A DNA stretch of 64,000 bases from JASHVB01 sp035523995 (GTDB taxonomy: Bacteria > Pseudomonadota > Alphaproteobacteria > Acetobacterales > Acetobacteraceae), in contig DATKPQ010000154.1 in NCBI GenBank assembly GCA_035523995.1, positions 1-64,000 of the forward strand, in the 5' to 3' direction. Under the pieces are notes generated by a model that did not search any database, was not told the origin of the DNA, and saw nothing but the letters and a program-made list of their open reading frames with translations. Position 1 is the first letter of the stretch; the number at the start of each line of letters is the position of its first letter. The position numbers and the translations under genes were made by a program. Shown here one piece after another: positions 34,499-42,874 of this stretch.

Positions 34499-35266
34499 TC
34501 AGCCCTTCACCCCCATCGTATGCCGATCCGCGCCGTCACGCGCGCGACGGTCTCGGGCGATATCGAGGAACACCTCCTCCATATCGTCCCGATCGTAACG
34601 TTCCAGCAATTCAGCCGGGCTGCCGCGGTCGACAATGCGGCCGCGCTTCAGCATCAGTACGTGATCGCAGAGCCGTTCGACTTCCGACATGTTGTGCGAG
34701 GCGAGCAGGATGGTGCAGCCGGTCTCGGCCCGGTAGCGCTCGAGCCAGGAACGAACCCAGTCGCCGGTATCCGGATCCAGGCTGGCCGTCGGTTCGTCCA
34801 GCAACAGCAATTCCGGACGGTTGATCAGCGCCTTTGCCAGAGCGACACGTGTCTTCTGTCCGGCGGACAGCCGCCCGGCACGGCGGTTCAGCAGATCGCG
34901 CAGCTCCAATTCATCCGCAAGCTGCGCAATGCGGCGTTCCAGGCGGGGCACGTTGTAAAGATGGCCATAGACCCGCAGGTTCTCCGCCACCGTCAGCCGC
35001 TGCGGCAGTGACAGGTAGGGGGACGAAAAGTTCATCCGCTCCAGCGCGGGGAAGCGATTGCGGGCGCTGTCCTGGCCCAGCACGCCAATGCTGCCGGCGC
35101 TGGGCACCAGCAGACCGAGCAATAGCGCAATGGTCGTGGTCTTCCCCGCGCCGTTGCCGCCGAGCAAACCGATTGTCGCGCCGACCGGCGCGGTGAAGCT
35201 GATGTCGTCCACCGCCAGCACGTCACCGTAGCGCTTGGTCAGGTGGCTTACCTGGATCGCGTCCAT
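34499..35266 (-). CDS. ABC transporter ATP-binding protein (orphan)
   Basis: A 255-residue ABC ATPase of the drug/Na+-export type. Walker A is GGNGAGKTTT (about 36-45), the Q-loop region is FSSPYLSLPQ, the signature is LSAGQKTR and Walker B is LLLLDEPTASLDP, followed by a His-loop LLASHNM. ATG 35266 is the start: upstream in-frame sequence overlaps the divergent LysR gene. No permease gene lies on either side, so its membrane partner must be elsewhere. It is divergent from the LysR regulator with 84 bases between starts. Confidence 0.9.
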   Translation of the reverse strand: MDAIQVSHLTKRYGDVLAVDDISFTAPVGATIGLLGGNGAGKTTTIALLLGLLVPSAGSIGVLGQDSARNRFPALERMNFSSPYLSLPQRLTVAENLRVYGHLYNVPRLERRIAQLADELELRDLLNRRAGRLSAGQKTRVALAKALINRPELLLLDEPTASLDPDTGDWVRSWLERYRAETGCTILLASHNMSEVERLCDHVLMLKRGRIVDRGSPAELLERYDRDDMEEVFLDIARDRRARDGADRHTMGVKG

Positions 35267-35350
35267 GCGCGCGGGGCTTAGGGCGGCACGCCGGCAGCGC
35301 CAACTGCCCGCACCTTCCCCGCCTCCACCCTGTCTGCCATCTTGTACTGC

Positions 35351-36238
35351 ATGGACGCGGCAGACCTGCGCATCTTCGAAGCCGTGGCGCGGCTTGGCGG
35401 CATCAGCCGCGCCGCCGAGGCGCTGCACACCGTGCAATCGAACGTCACCGCCCGCATCCGCCAACTCGAGGAAGAACTCGGCACGCCCCTGTTCCGCCGC
35501 CTTCCGCGCGGCGCCGAACCGACCGCCGCCGGCCGCCGGCTGCTGCCCTACGCGAGGCGGGTTGCGCACCTGCTGGACGAAGCCCGCCGTGCCACCCTGG
35601 ACGATGGCACGCCGCAAGGCCCGCTGGTGATCGGCGCGCTGGAAACCAGCGCCGCGCTACGCCTTTCCCGGCCTCTCGCCTCCTATGTGGCGGCATATCC
35701 GGCTGTCGATCTTACCCTGCGCGCCGGCACAACGTGCGAACTGGTCCAGCAAGTGCTGGACGACAGGCTGGAGGGCGCCTTCGTCTGCGGCCCCATCGCC
35801 CATCCGGATCTGCACGCGACGCTCACGTTCCGCGAAGAGCTGGCATTGCTGACCGCGCCCTCGGTCGGTTCGCTGGATGCGCTCGCGGCGACAGGCGAGG
35901 TGCGTATCATTGTGCTGCGTGCGGGATGTTCTTATCGCCAGCGTCTGGAGGAAATTCTCGCCCGCCGAGGCCTTGCCGCTCCGCGCATCCTCGAGTTCGG
36001 TACCGTCGAGGCGTTGTTCGGTTGCGTGGCCGCCAATCTTGGCATCACGTTGCTGCCGCATGCGCTGATCGGGCCAGTCTGGCAGGAGGGGCGCGTGGCG
36101 GTGCACATGCTGCCGCCGCACGAGGCGACGGTAGAAACCGTGTTCATTCGGCGCCGGGACTCGCACCTATCGAGCGCGCTGGCGGCGTTCCTGGCGATGA
36201 TACGGCCGGCGCAGGGTTATCCGATCGCGGCCGAATAG
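35351..36238 (+). CDS. LysR-family transcriptional regulator
   Basis: A 295-residue LysR regulator. The N-terminal winged helix (1-60) shows LRIFEAVARLGGISRAAEAL and the recognition helix HTVQSNVTARIRQLEEELG. The effector domain (about 88-290) has the fold of CysB-type periplasmic-like domains, with GYPIAAE at the end. It is divergent from the orphan ABC ATPase, the usual place for a LysR target, so that gene may be controlled. ATG 35351 is chosen over an ATG nine bases earlier. The effector is unknown. Confidence 0.92.
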   Translation: MDAADLRIFEAVARLGGISRAAEALHTVQSNVTARIRQLEEELGTPLFRRLPRGAEPTAAGRRLLPYARRVAHLLDEARRATLDDGTPQGPLVIGALETSAALRLSRPLASYVAAYPAVDLTLRAGTTCELVQQVLDDRLEGAFVCGPIAHPDLHATLTFREELALLTAPSVGSLDALAATGEVRIIVLRAGCSYRQRLEEILARRGLAAPRILEFGTVEALFGCVAANLGITLLPHALIGPVWQEGRVAVHMLPPHEATVETVFIRRRDSHLSSALAAFLAMIRPAQGYPIAAE

Positions 36239-36519
36239 CCCATCTTGGTTATCCGACTCATTGTCCCGCGGGCAGCATCAGGGACGAACCGCGGCATCGG
36301 AAGAAGAATCCGAACCTATACAGATCGGTATAGAGCCGTCGATGAGGGTGCAATCGCGGCTCCCTAAGTGCGGAGAGCATGGTCCCGTGGCGCTGCAAGC
36401 ATAGCCTGCTCGCGCAGCGGGTCTTTGCCTGAATGAACCCGGCTCGCATGGGCTGGTGGTGTTCGGCGCGAATCCCCGGGACCGTCGGCCGACGGCTCGG
36501 ATAGCAGGAGTTTGACATC

Positions 36520-36807
36520 ATGAAGACGCTGCTTGTTGCGGCCAGCATGGCGGCTGGCCTCGCCGCGGGCGCCGTGCCCGCGTTCGCACAATCCGCCATG
36601 ACCAATCAGCCGGGCCCGACCGCCTCGGCTTATAACGGTGCGGTGGAGGCGCAGAACCACTACCAGGCGCAGGTTCCCCTCAGCACGCAAGCTCAGGATC
36701 CGGTCAGCGTCGGCGCCCACATTGGCAGCGGTTCCGGGGACGACTATGTGATGCATCAGCGCGAGCTTATGAACATGCCCGGCTACAACATTGGCGGAAA
36801 CGGGTAA
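36520..36807 (+). CDS. small secreted protein
   Basis: A 95-residue protein with a clear Sec signal peptide (MKTLLVAASMAAGLAAGAVPAFAQ, cut after AFA) and a Gln, Ser and Gly-rich mature part (QNHYQAQVPLSTQAQ, HIGSGSGDDYVMHQ). No known domain. ATG 36520 follows AGGAG at 36508-36512. It is mildly similar in style to the repeat protein at 54709, but no shared repeat is evident. It stands alone. Confidence 0.7.
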   Translation: MKTLLVAASMAAGLAAGAVPAFAQSAMTNQPGPTASAYNGAVEAQNHYQAQVPLSTQAQDPVSVGAHIGSGSGDDYVMHQRELMNMPGYNIGGNG

Positions 36808-37137
36808 GAAACTATTGACGGTGTCCGCCCGGCGTATTTGCGGGGTCGGCCATCATCGCGTGCCTAGCAGCGGCGGCGCGTTGCCGGAGTTCCGGCGCGC
36901 CGCTTCTTCTTGCGGATATGAAGCGCGCGCTGCCATGCATCAGAAGCGGCAGCGCGCGTGCGAGATGTCGCGATCCCGTGCGCAGGGAAACGTGGACCCG
37001 CCTCGCATTGGTGGGGATTGAAGCTTCCCGGATCGTCACCGGCGCTGATAGCGCTGTGTAGCGCCTAACTTATGCCAGCCGGAAAGAAGTGCGATCACCA
37101 GGCGACGGCGGTCGCAGCCCACATCGTGGCGCTGGAT
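36808..37137. other. gap of 330 bases, nothing recognised
   Basis: No supported gene, repeat or terminator. The plus-strand open frame that runs through to about 37986 opposite the next gene has no protein-like sequence. Confidence 0.4.
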
Positions 37138-37437
37138 TCAGTTAACACTCTTGGTCCCTTCCACCACATTGGCGTTTGCCTGAAACGCCGGGTTATCCCG
37201 AAGCGCGGCAGTGATAGCAACCGTGGGGTCAATGTTCTCACAGATCAGCAGGCCGAGGGCATGGCACAAGCTCGCCATTGCTGCCACGCGAGGTTCGACG
37301 CCCTCTTTCCGCGCCGCTTCACTGATCTCCATATGCGCAGCCAGCACCCCAGCGGCCTGTGCGATGCGCTTCGGCTGTCTGGTGTAAACAATAAGGTCTT
37401 CGACCTGCCGCGTTTGGCGCAATGCATGCCAGTCCAT
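37138..37437 (-). CDS. hypothetical protein
   Basis: A 99-residue protein without recognised family. It starts MDWHALRQTRQVEDLIVYTR, is helical and moderately charged (EISEAARKEGVEPRVAAMA) and ends FQANANVVEGTKSVN. ATG 37437 is preferred because AAGGGG lies seven bases upstream; the frame is open further, to a TTG at 37524. The region is lower in GC than its surroundings. It could be an acquired gene or a chance frame. Confidence 0.4.
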   Translation of the reverse strand: MDWHALRQTRQVEDLIVYTRQPKRIAQAAGVLAAHMEISEAARKEGVEPRVAAMASLCHALGLLICENIDPTVAITAALRDNPAFQANANVVEGTKSVN

Positions 37438-37840
37438 GAGTCGCCCCTTTTTCCAAAGTTGGCATTCAGTGCAGGTATGTTGGATGTGATATTCCAAAGT
37501 CTCGAGATCAAAGGCTTCGACCAAATACCAGCTGCGACAATCAAGCCGACACCAAAGGTATATGCGCCGCCACCAATGGCAGTTACGGACCCAATCGCAG
37601 AATCGGGTGCCGTGGCGCTTCGCCGCCAGGAACAGGACGCTGCTCGCCTTGACGCGGGAGCCGGAGCTCCGCCGGCATCCGCAAGCGTCAGGACGGTGCC
37701 GATCGGGCAGCCCAACCGCTCAGCCAAGGCGCGATTGCTCACATCATCAACGCGGGCGAACGCTTCGCGCGGCACGACGGTCAGACGGCTTTCATGCCGC
37801 AAGCGTATTGCTGTCGACGCCACGCGCCAATCGGTTGACT
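37438..37840. other. gap of 403 bases with hydrophobic frame fragments
   Basis: No complete gene. One minus-strand frame contains a membrane-like stretch (IGGGAYTFGVGLIVAAGIW) without an upstream start, and another contains VLFLAAKRHGT, so the area may hold a frameshifted small membrane protein; the evidence is weak. Confidence 0.35.
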
Positions 37841-37960
37841 TTAGCCCGGGACCGAATCGTATACAAACGGCCCCTGCCCCGGCCCCGGGTGGTACGGGAT
37901 GCACCCGGCGAGAGCCAGCACCACAAGCGCCACGGCGAAGGAGGAAAACAATCGGGGCAT
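37841..37960 (-). CDS. very small lipoprotein
   Basis: A 39-residue protein: MPRLFSSFAVALVVLALAGC is a complete lipoprotein signal with lipobox LAGC, followed by a short Pro/Gly/Tyr-rich mature part (IPYHPGPGQGPFVYDSVPG). A GGAGCGGAG ribosome site precedes ATG 37960. Similar tiny lipoproteins are common in alphaproteobacteria and their roles are unknown. The gene is short, but signal, lipobox and ribosome site all agree. Confidence 0.65.
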   Translation of the reverse strand: MPRLFSSFAVALVVLALAGCIPYHPGPGQGPFVYDSVPG

Positions 37961-38194
37961 CTCCGCTCCACAGCAGGCAATTATGACCGGTATGTGGTGA
38001 TGCGGCGCGACTTCCCAAGCGCCCGGCCACGGCCGATTGTTCTTGCGCCACCTTCCGTGGCGAGAGCGCATCTCTTTCAATGGCTCCGACCGCTCGGCAG
38101 AAAGCGCTCATGGTCGGTGGCGCCGCTTTCCGACGTGGTCTACGGCTTCAACCCAGACGGCATCTTGTGCGCCCTGGTTTTGGAAACCTCGGCC

Positions 38195-38740
38195 TCAGCG
38201 GTAGGCGAGTTCGTCAGGGTTCAGGCCCATGGCAGAAAGAGTCGCCTGATTGAGCTCGCCGTTCGGTCGCAAACCGCGATTCTGTTGGAATTGCTGGATC
38301 GCGGCCTGGGTGCTCTGTCCCCAGACACCGTCAATGTTCCCGGCATAGAAACCAAGGTCGTGCAAGCGCGATTGAATTTCCCGCACGGAGGAACTGCGGA
38401 GCGTGTCGGGAGACGGCAGCGGTTGAGAGGAGACAGGCTGCATGCCGAGGAGGGCGACAGTGTTGAGGTCCAGTGCGTCAACGGTGGCCTGATTGAGTTG
38501 GCCGGTCGCCTGGAGCTGCCGGGAGGCCTGGAAGCGCTGCAAAGCTGCCTCGCTGTCTGGCCCCCACACACCGTCCACCGCGCCGCTGTATGCACCCGCC
38601 GCGCGGAGGTGGTCCTGCACGGCCTGAATGGCCACCGGGGGCACCGGCTGCACGAAGGTAAGCGGGGGAGGCTCGGTCTGGGCGAACGCTGCGACACAAC
38701 TGAGGACCAAGATTGACGAGCCGAGCACGAACGGTTTCAT
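38195..38740 (-). CDS. secreted protein with two peptidoglycan-binding domains
   Basis: A 181-residue exported protein. A Sec signal (MKPFVLGSSILVLSCVAAFAQ) is followed by two PG_binding_1 repeats (about 33-85 and 110-165). Each has the signature of an LRAAGAYSGAVDGVWGPDSEAAL-type helix pair ending RFQ (first) and QFQ (second). It should bind the cell wall from the periplasm. There is no catalytic domain. Start ATG 38740; an ATG 12 bases upstream would add four residues. Confidence 0.88.
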   Translation of the reverse strand: MKPFVLGSSILVLSCVAAFAQTEPPPLTFVQPVPPVAIQAVQDHLRAAGAYSGAVDGVWGPDSEAALQRFQASRQLQATGQLNQATVDALDLNTVALLGMQPVSSQPLPSPDTLRSSSVREIQSRLHDLGFYAGNIDGVWGQSTQAAIQQFQQNRGLRPNGELNQATLSAMGLNPDELAYR

Positions 38741-39103
38741 GTCAAGCACCATTCTTTGTGGTTACCCAGAACGCTCCGGCGGTGTGGGTTGTTCGTTAAC
38801 GAATTGGAGCGCGGCGTCTGCTCTCGATCCCGAGAGCGCGGGAAGCGGCCTGGTCGACTGATCTTGCCGGATGACGAGGCCGCTCGGGCGCGTCGGTGTG
38901 GTGGCTCGACCAGGGCTGGTGGCGGATCGACAGCGTGCTGCGGGAGCCGGGGCCGCGGGGCGATACTGTGGCGAGGCGGCCAGCGCCCGGGAGTACCGAT
39001 GTCGCTTGGCAGCGATATAGCCCGATGGCACCGAACCCGTTGCCGGTCTCGCCGTTACCCCGGGGTGGACCCTGCGTCCGCATGGCAAAACGGGGAGATG
39101 ACC
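38741..39103. other. gap of 363 bases, nothing recognised
   Basis: No gene supported. Frames on both strands read as Arg/Gly/Pro-rich noise. The end carries the GGGGAG ribosome site of the DUF4168-like gene. Confidence 0.4.
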
Positions 39104-39406
39104 ATGGCAGAATTCCGGAATACTGGTGATGGGGGGACGACCGCTAACTTCTCCGACGAAACGGTGGCCAAGGTTGGCCGGGCGGTCGGTCAGATCGCGT
39201 TGATCCGGGAGGCCTACCGAGAAGGGCTGAACGAGGCTGACAGCGAGGGGGAGAAGCAGGAATTGGCACAACGGGCGGAAGCCGCCGCCGTACAGGTGCT
39301 CGACGAGCAGGAGCTTTCGATTACCGAGTACAATCACGTGGCGGCAACGGCTGACGACGATCCGGCCCTGCAACAACGCCTGCTGGCCGCCGCGGTGGCC
39401 GATTGA
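39104..39406 (+). CDS. DUF4168-like protein without signal peptide
   Basis: A 100-residue helical protein similar to the DUF4168 family: SDETVAKVGRAVGQIALIRE, a middle helix EKQELAQRAEAAAVQVL and the end SITEYNHVAATADDDPALQQ fit the family's pattern of a paired helix ending in EYN..A..A...P.LQ. Most DUF4168 proteins are exported, but no signal is seen here, so it may be cytoplasmic. ATG 39104 is better spaced from the GGGGAG ribosome site than ATG 39098. Confidence 0.7.
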   Translation: MAEFRNTGDGGTTANFSDETVAKVGRAVGQIALIREAYREGLNEADSEGEKQELAQRAEAAAVQVLDEQELSITEYNHVAATADDDPALQQRLLAAAVAD

Positions 39407-39561
39407 CGACAAGTCCGGTGTGCGCGCTGGCTGAGAATATCGCGAAAGAGCCTGGATCTGGCGACGATCTGAAGGATTTGCGCCAGCCTCTCGTTGACCC
39501 GCACCTGCCAGGGGCCGCTGCGGCCGGACTGACCGTCCGCGAGTCGTAATCGCTTGTGACT

Positions 39562-39597
39562 GCGGCGCGCATTGATTCCGTAGCGCGCCGCCTTTTT
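39562..39597 (+). terminator. Rho-independent terminator
   Basis: GCGGCGCGC (39562-39570) pairs with GCGCGCCGC (39583-39591), a perfect 9-bp GC stem, followed by CTTTTTG. It is 155 bases downstream of the DUF4168-like gene, so it probably ends that transcript. Confidence 0.75.
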
Positions 39598-39774
39598 GCG
39601 TGTGAAAGAAAATGACCGCTCCTCGTGACGCGCTCAATTCTTTCGTCACGTCATGAGGTCGTGGCCCGAGCGCGATCTTCGATGCCAGGCGGGAGGCGCC
39701 ATCGGACCCTAAATGGCCCTTGAAGACCCGTGCCGCCGTCCGTCTGCCGTGAGGAGAGCAGGCGTGTCACGCAT

Positions 39775-39830
39775 ATGGCAGAAGGCTGTTCATACGGCAG
39801 AAGGCCTTCACATGATGGAAGGCCGTTCGC
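39775..39830. repeat. three short tandem-like repeats
   Basis: ATGGCAGAAGGCTGTTCAT, ACGGCAGAAGGCCTTCAC and ATGATGGAAGGCCGTTCGC follow one another, sharing GG(CA)GAAGGC. No function is apparent. Confidence 0.5.
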
Positions 39831-39934
39831 GACGTGCTCAATTTCGGAAGGATTATTCTCTCGGAGCGCGTGACGCCTTACGATGTTCCTGACGGTGTTC
39901 CTGTAACCCACCGACTGCCTGAGGCTGATTTGGC

Positions 39935-40009
39935 TGGCTGGGGCGGGAGGATTCGAACCTCCGGATGGCGGAACCAAAATCCGCTGCCTTACCACTTGGC
40001 GACGCCCCA
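39935..40009 (-). tRNA. tRNA-Gln (anticodon TTG)
   Basis: The minus strand reads TGGGGCGTCGCCAAGTGG at the 5' end, then a GCGGA / TCCGC anticodon stem with loop TTTTGGT (anticodon TTG), and a T-arm with GGTTCGAATCC. The acceptor stem TGGGGCG / CGCCCCA pairs fully, with discriminator G and an encoded CCA at 39935-39937. The anticodon is at 39975-39977. Confidence 0.96.
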
Positions 40010-40065
40010 ATGCAGCCACCGGCTGAAATAGGCGCCTCACCGCGGCGCGTAAAGCGCCGGACGAG

Positions 40066-40935
40066 TCAGGCACCCAGCAGCGCGCCGGCCCAGACCCACC
40101 ATCCCGGCCGAGACACGCGCGCGGCAGCATGCTCTGCCGCCCCGGTCTCCGCGAACAATCCGAAGCAGGTGGCGCCAGAGCCACTCATGCGGGCTAGCAA
40201 GCAGCCGGGCTGTGCCGCGACGGCCGACAGAACGTCGACAATTGCGGGGCATACGTCGCGCGCCGGACGCTCGAGGTCATTGTGGAGCATGGCCAGATCC
40301 GCTGCCATCGCTGCCGCGGTCGCCCAGCCTTCCGGCAGCCGCGGCGGCGCCGAGAAGGCGCCGGCGCGTGCGTGGAACACCGTGGCAGTTGCCACCGCTA
40401 CGCCGGGGTTGACCAACAGCACAGCGCATGGCGGCAGGACCGGGGCAGGGTTCAGGACTTCGCCAATGCCGCCCATGCGAACCGGCCGGCCGTGCAGGCA
40501 TACCGGCACATCGGCGCCCAACCGCAACGCGATCCGGTCCAGAACAACAGAATCCGGCTGCAGACGCCATAATGCGCATAACACGCGCAAAGCCGCCGCT
40601 GCATCGGCGGAACCGCCGCCGATGCCGGATGCGACGGGGAGGTTCTTCTCCAGGGTCAGGGCCGCAAGTGGCGCCACCCCCGCTTCCGCTGCCAGTGCCC
40701 GTGCGGCTCGCAGAATGAGGTTATCGGCCTCGCTGGCCAGCCCGGCCGCGAAGGCGCCCCGAACGGTCAGTGACAGCTCCGACGCCGGCTCGGCGCGCAC
40801 CACATCACCGCAGCCGGTGAACGCCACCAGGCTGTCGAGCAGATGGTAGCCGTCCGCCCGCCGCCCCGTGACATGGAGGTAAAGATTGAGCTTAGCCGGC
40901 GCGAATGCGCGCGGAGCGTCCTGCGAACCGGTCAG
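40066..40935 (-). CDS. ispE: 4-diphosphocytidyl-2-C-methyl-D-erythritol kinase IspE, apparent CTG start
   Basis: A GHMP kinase of the MEP isoprenoid pathway that phosphorylates CDP-methylerythritol. The ATP motif LPVASGIGGGSADAAAAL and the C-terminal ARMSGSGATCFGLF are typical. An ATG/GTG start (GTG 40827) would cut off the first strand and the catalytic Lys, yet the frame continues upstream with clear family sequence (FAPAKLNLYLHVTGRRADGY), including that Lys. The in-frame TAA at 40954-40956 (the stop of the TPR gene) leaves only CTG 40935 as a sensible start, and GAGG lies seven bases before it. This gives 289 residues, the usual length. A different start is possible, but no ATG, GTG or TTG lies in the open interval before 40827. 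Confidence 0.9.
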   Translation of the reverse strand: MTGSQDAPRAFAPAKLNLYLHVTGRRADGYHLLDSLVAFTGCGDVVRAEPASELSLTVRGAFAAGLASEADNLILRAARALAAEAGVAPLAALTLEKNLPVASGIGGGSADAAAALRVLCALWRLQPDSVVLDRIALRLGADVPVCLHGRPVRMGGIGEVLNPAPVLPPCAVLLVNPGVAVATATVFHARAGAFSAPPRLPEGWATAAAMAADLAMLHNDLERPARDVCPAIVDVLSAVAAQPGCLLARMSGSGATCFGLFAETGAAEHAAARVSRPGWWVWAGALLGA

Positions 40936-40953
40936 GGGAAGCCTCGGGTCGCG

Positions 40954-42657
40954 TTATTGCCGCCCACTGGCGACCGAGGAAGTCGAAGTCTCCGGCGGTT
41001 GCAGCTTGGCCTCCAGCTTGGCGGTGTCCTCCGGTCCGGGGTTCAGCGTCAGCGCGCGCCGCCACTGATATTGGGCCTCCAGGTTGCGTCCTGCCTTCAT
41101 ATAGGCGTCGCCCAGGTGTCCATTGATCGTCGCATCTTCCGGGTCTTGCTCGACCGCGCGTTGCAGCACCTGCACCGCCTGGGCGATCTGGCCCTGTCGG
41201 AGCATCACCCAGCCGAGGCTGTCGGTGATCGCGCCATCGTTCGGCAGGCGCTCCGACGCTGTCTGGATCATCTGCCGCGCCTCGGCGAGATGCTCGTCCT
41301 TGTTCGCCCAGCTGTAACCCAGGTAGTTCAGAACGTAAGGCTGATCCGGCGACAGTTGCAGCGCGTGGCGGAAATCGAGTTCCGCCTTATGCCATTGATG
41401 CGCGTTCTCCAAGGCGATGCCACGGTCGTAGAAGACCGGCCAGTCCTCCGCCTGCTGCTGGCCCAGCTTGGCGATCCCGGCGGTGTAAGCGGCGATGGCC
41501 TCGTTGTAATGGTCCTTTGCGCGCAGGATGTCGCCGCGCTGGATCAGCGGCAGCGGGCTGTCGGGATAGGCGGCGGCGAGATGCGTCAATTCCTGCAATG
41601 CTTCATCCGTCCGGCCCATCTGCTCCAGAATCTCGGTCCGGCGCATGCCGACCAAGCCGGCCAGCGGATCGTTGCGCGGGATCGAAGCCAGCATTTGCAA
41701 CGCCGCCGCGCTACGCTGGTCGCCGCTGAGCATGTCGGCGGCCATCAGCCGCGCGGCGGTCAGGTCGGGCCGCAAGTCTAGCGCCAGCCGCAGCATCATC
41801 ATTGCGTAGTCCGACGAGTCCTGCGCACGCAGGGCTCCGGCGAGCGCCATATAGGCCTCGGCGATCCCCTCGATGGGCCGCGTCACCGGACGGGCTGCGC
41901 TGGTCGCTTCCAGGCTCGGCAAGGCGATGGTGAGATCGGGGGCGGCCGTCCCGAGGGCGGCGAAAGTTTGCTGCGCGGCGGCCGGATGGCCGGAACGCAC
42001 ATCCCAGCTCGCCAGAATCTGGGCCATGCGCAGGTTCATTGCCGGCATATCGGCCAGGGCCGTGGCGTAGTAGCGCGATGCGTCCGCCGTCTGCCCGGCG
42101 AGATCCGCGATCATGCCGGCGTGCAGAGAGAACAATCCGCGAAAACGGGGACCCTCGGCAAAGGGGCGGAGCGTGGCAAGTGCGGCCCTGGAGTCACCCT
42201 CACCCACTTGCGACCAGGCGATGAGCAGCGGCTGAAGAAGCAGATTCACGTTCTGGCGGGGCAGGGCGCGATAGCGTTGCTCGGCCGATGCCCAGTTGCC
42301 GGTGCGCGCGTCCTGATCGGCCAACACCAGCTGGGCCATCGGATCGTCGGGCAATTGCCGGGCGAGTTCGACTGCCTGTGGCCGTCCGCTGAGCACGCAT
42401 GCCACGAAAGCGTGCTGCACCAGGTCCGCATCGCCGGGGCGATCGGCCAGCGCCTTCAGGAATGCGGTGGCGGCCCGATCGGGGTGGGATTGTGACAGAG
42501 CGAAGCGGCCGATGAGGAAGTCCGCAAAGACGCCAGAAGAGGTGCCAGGCATGTGGCGGGCGGCCGTGCCGGTGCTGGGAGGATCCGCGGCAGCGCAGGC
42601 CGACAGGACAGACAGGGCGATGAGGGAACCAAGGCCAAGATTGCGGAGATGCTGCAT
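40954..42657 (-). CDS. TPR-repeat lipoprotein
   Basis: A 567-residue lipoprotein: a hydrophobic start and lipobox LSAC (about residues 18-21) are followed by tetratricopeptide repeats over most of the length, with typical strings such as AEAYMALAGALRAQDSSDYA, WPVFYDRGIALENAHQW and AINGHLGDAYMKAGRNLEA-like ends. TPR lipoproteins serve as protein-binding platforms in the envelope. The partner is unknown. It lies immediately upstream of ispE in the same frame, 18 bases from the CTG start. Confidence 0.88.
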   Translation of the reverse strand: MQHLRNLGLGSLIALSVLSACAAADPPSTGTAARHMPGTSSGVFADFLIGRFALSQSHPDRAATAFLKALADRPGDADLVQHAFVACVLSGRPQAVELARQLPDDPMAQLVLADQDARTGNWASAEQRYRALPRQNVNLLLQPLLIAWSQVGEGDSRAALATLRPFAEGPRFRGLFSLHAGMIADLAGQTADASRYYATALADMPAMNLRMAQILASWDVRSGHPAAAQQTFAALGTAAPDLTIALPSLEATSAARPVTRPIEGIAEAYMALAGALRAQDSSDYAMMMLRLALDLRPDLTAARLMAADMLSGDQRSAAALQMLASIPRNDPLAGLVGMRRTEILEQMGRTDEALQELTHLAAAYPDSPLPLIQRGDILRAKDHYNEAIAAYTAGIAKLGQQQAEDWPVFYDRGIALENAHQWHKAELDFRHALQLSPDQPYVLNYLGYSWANKDEHLAEARQMIQTASERLPNDGAITDSLGWVMLRQGQIAQAVQVLQRAVEQDPEDATINGHLGDAYMKAGRNLEAQYQWRRALTLNPGPEDTAKLEAKLQPPETSTSSVASGRQ

Positions 42658-42874
42658 TTGCTCAGTCTAAATCAGCGGCCGGCGATCTGTCATGCAGATT
42701 TGAACGACGAACTGGAACGGGACATTACCGAGGACTGAACCGTTTCGGTTGGTGCCGGTGTTGTCTCCGGCTGGGTCTGGCGGAGGCGAGACAAGCGGCC
42801 GGCCTTGGGACCAGGAAACCTGTGCTGGTCCGAGATTGCGCGCGCGGGGACGGCGCCGGCCGGGAGAGGGTGGC

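Larger units (their letters stand above)
39407..39934. other. gap of 528 bases with terminator and short direct repeats
   Basis: No gene supported. It holds a Rho-independent terminator at 39562-39597 and three short direct repeats at 39775-39830 before the tRNA on the opposite strand. Confidence 0.5.

Noticed and set aside
37072..37986. A long plus-strand frame opposite small minus-strand genes
   Set aside because: No ribosome site or protein-like features; the opposite strand carries a lipoprotein and a signal-bearing protein.
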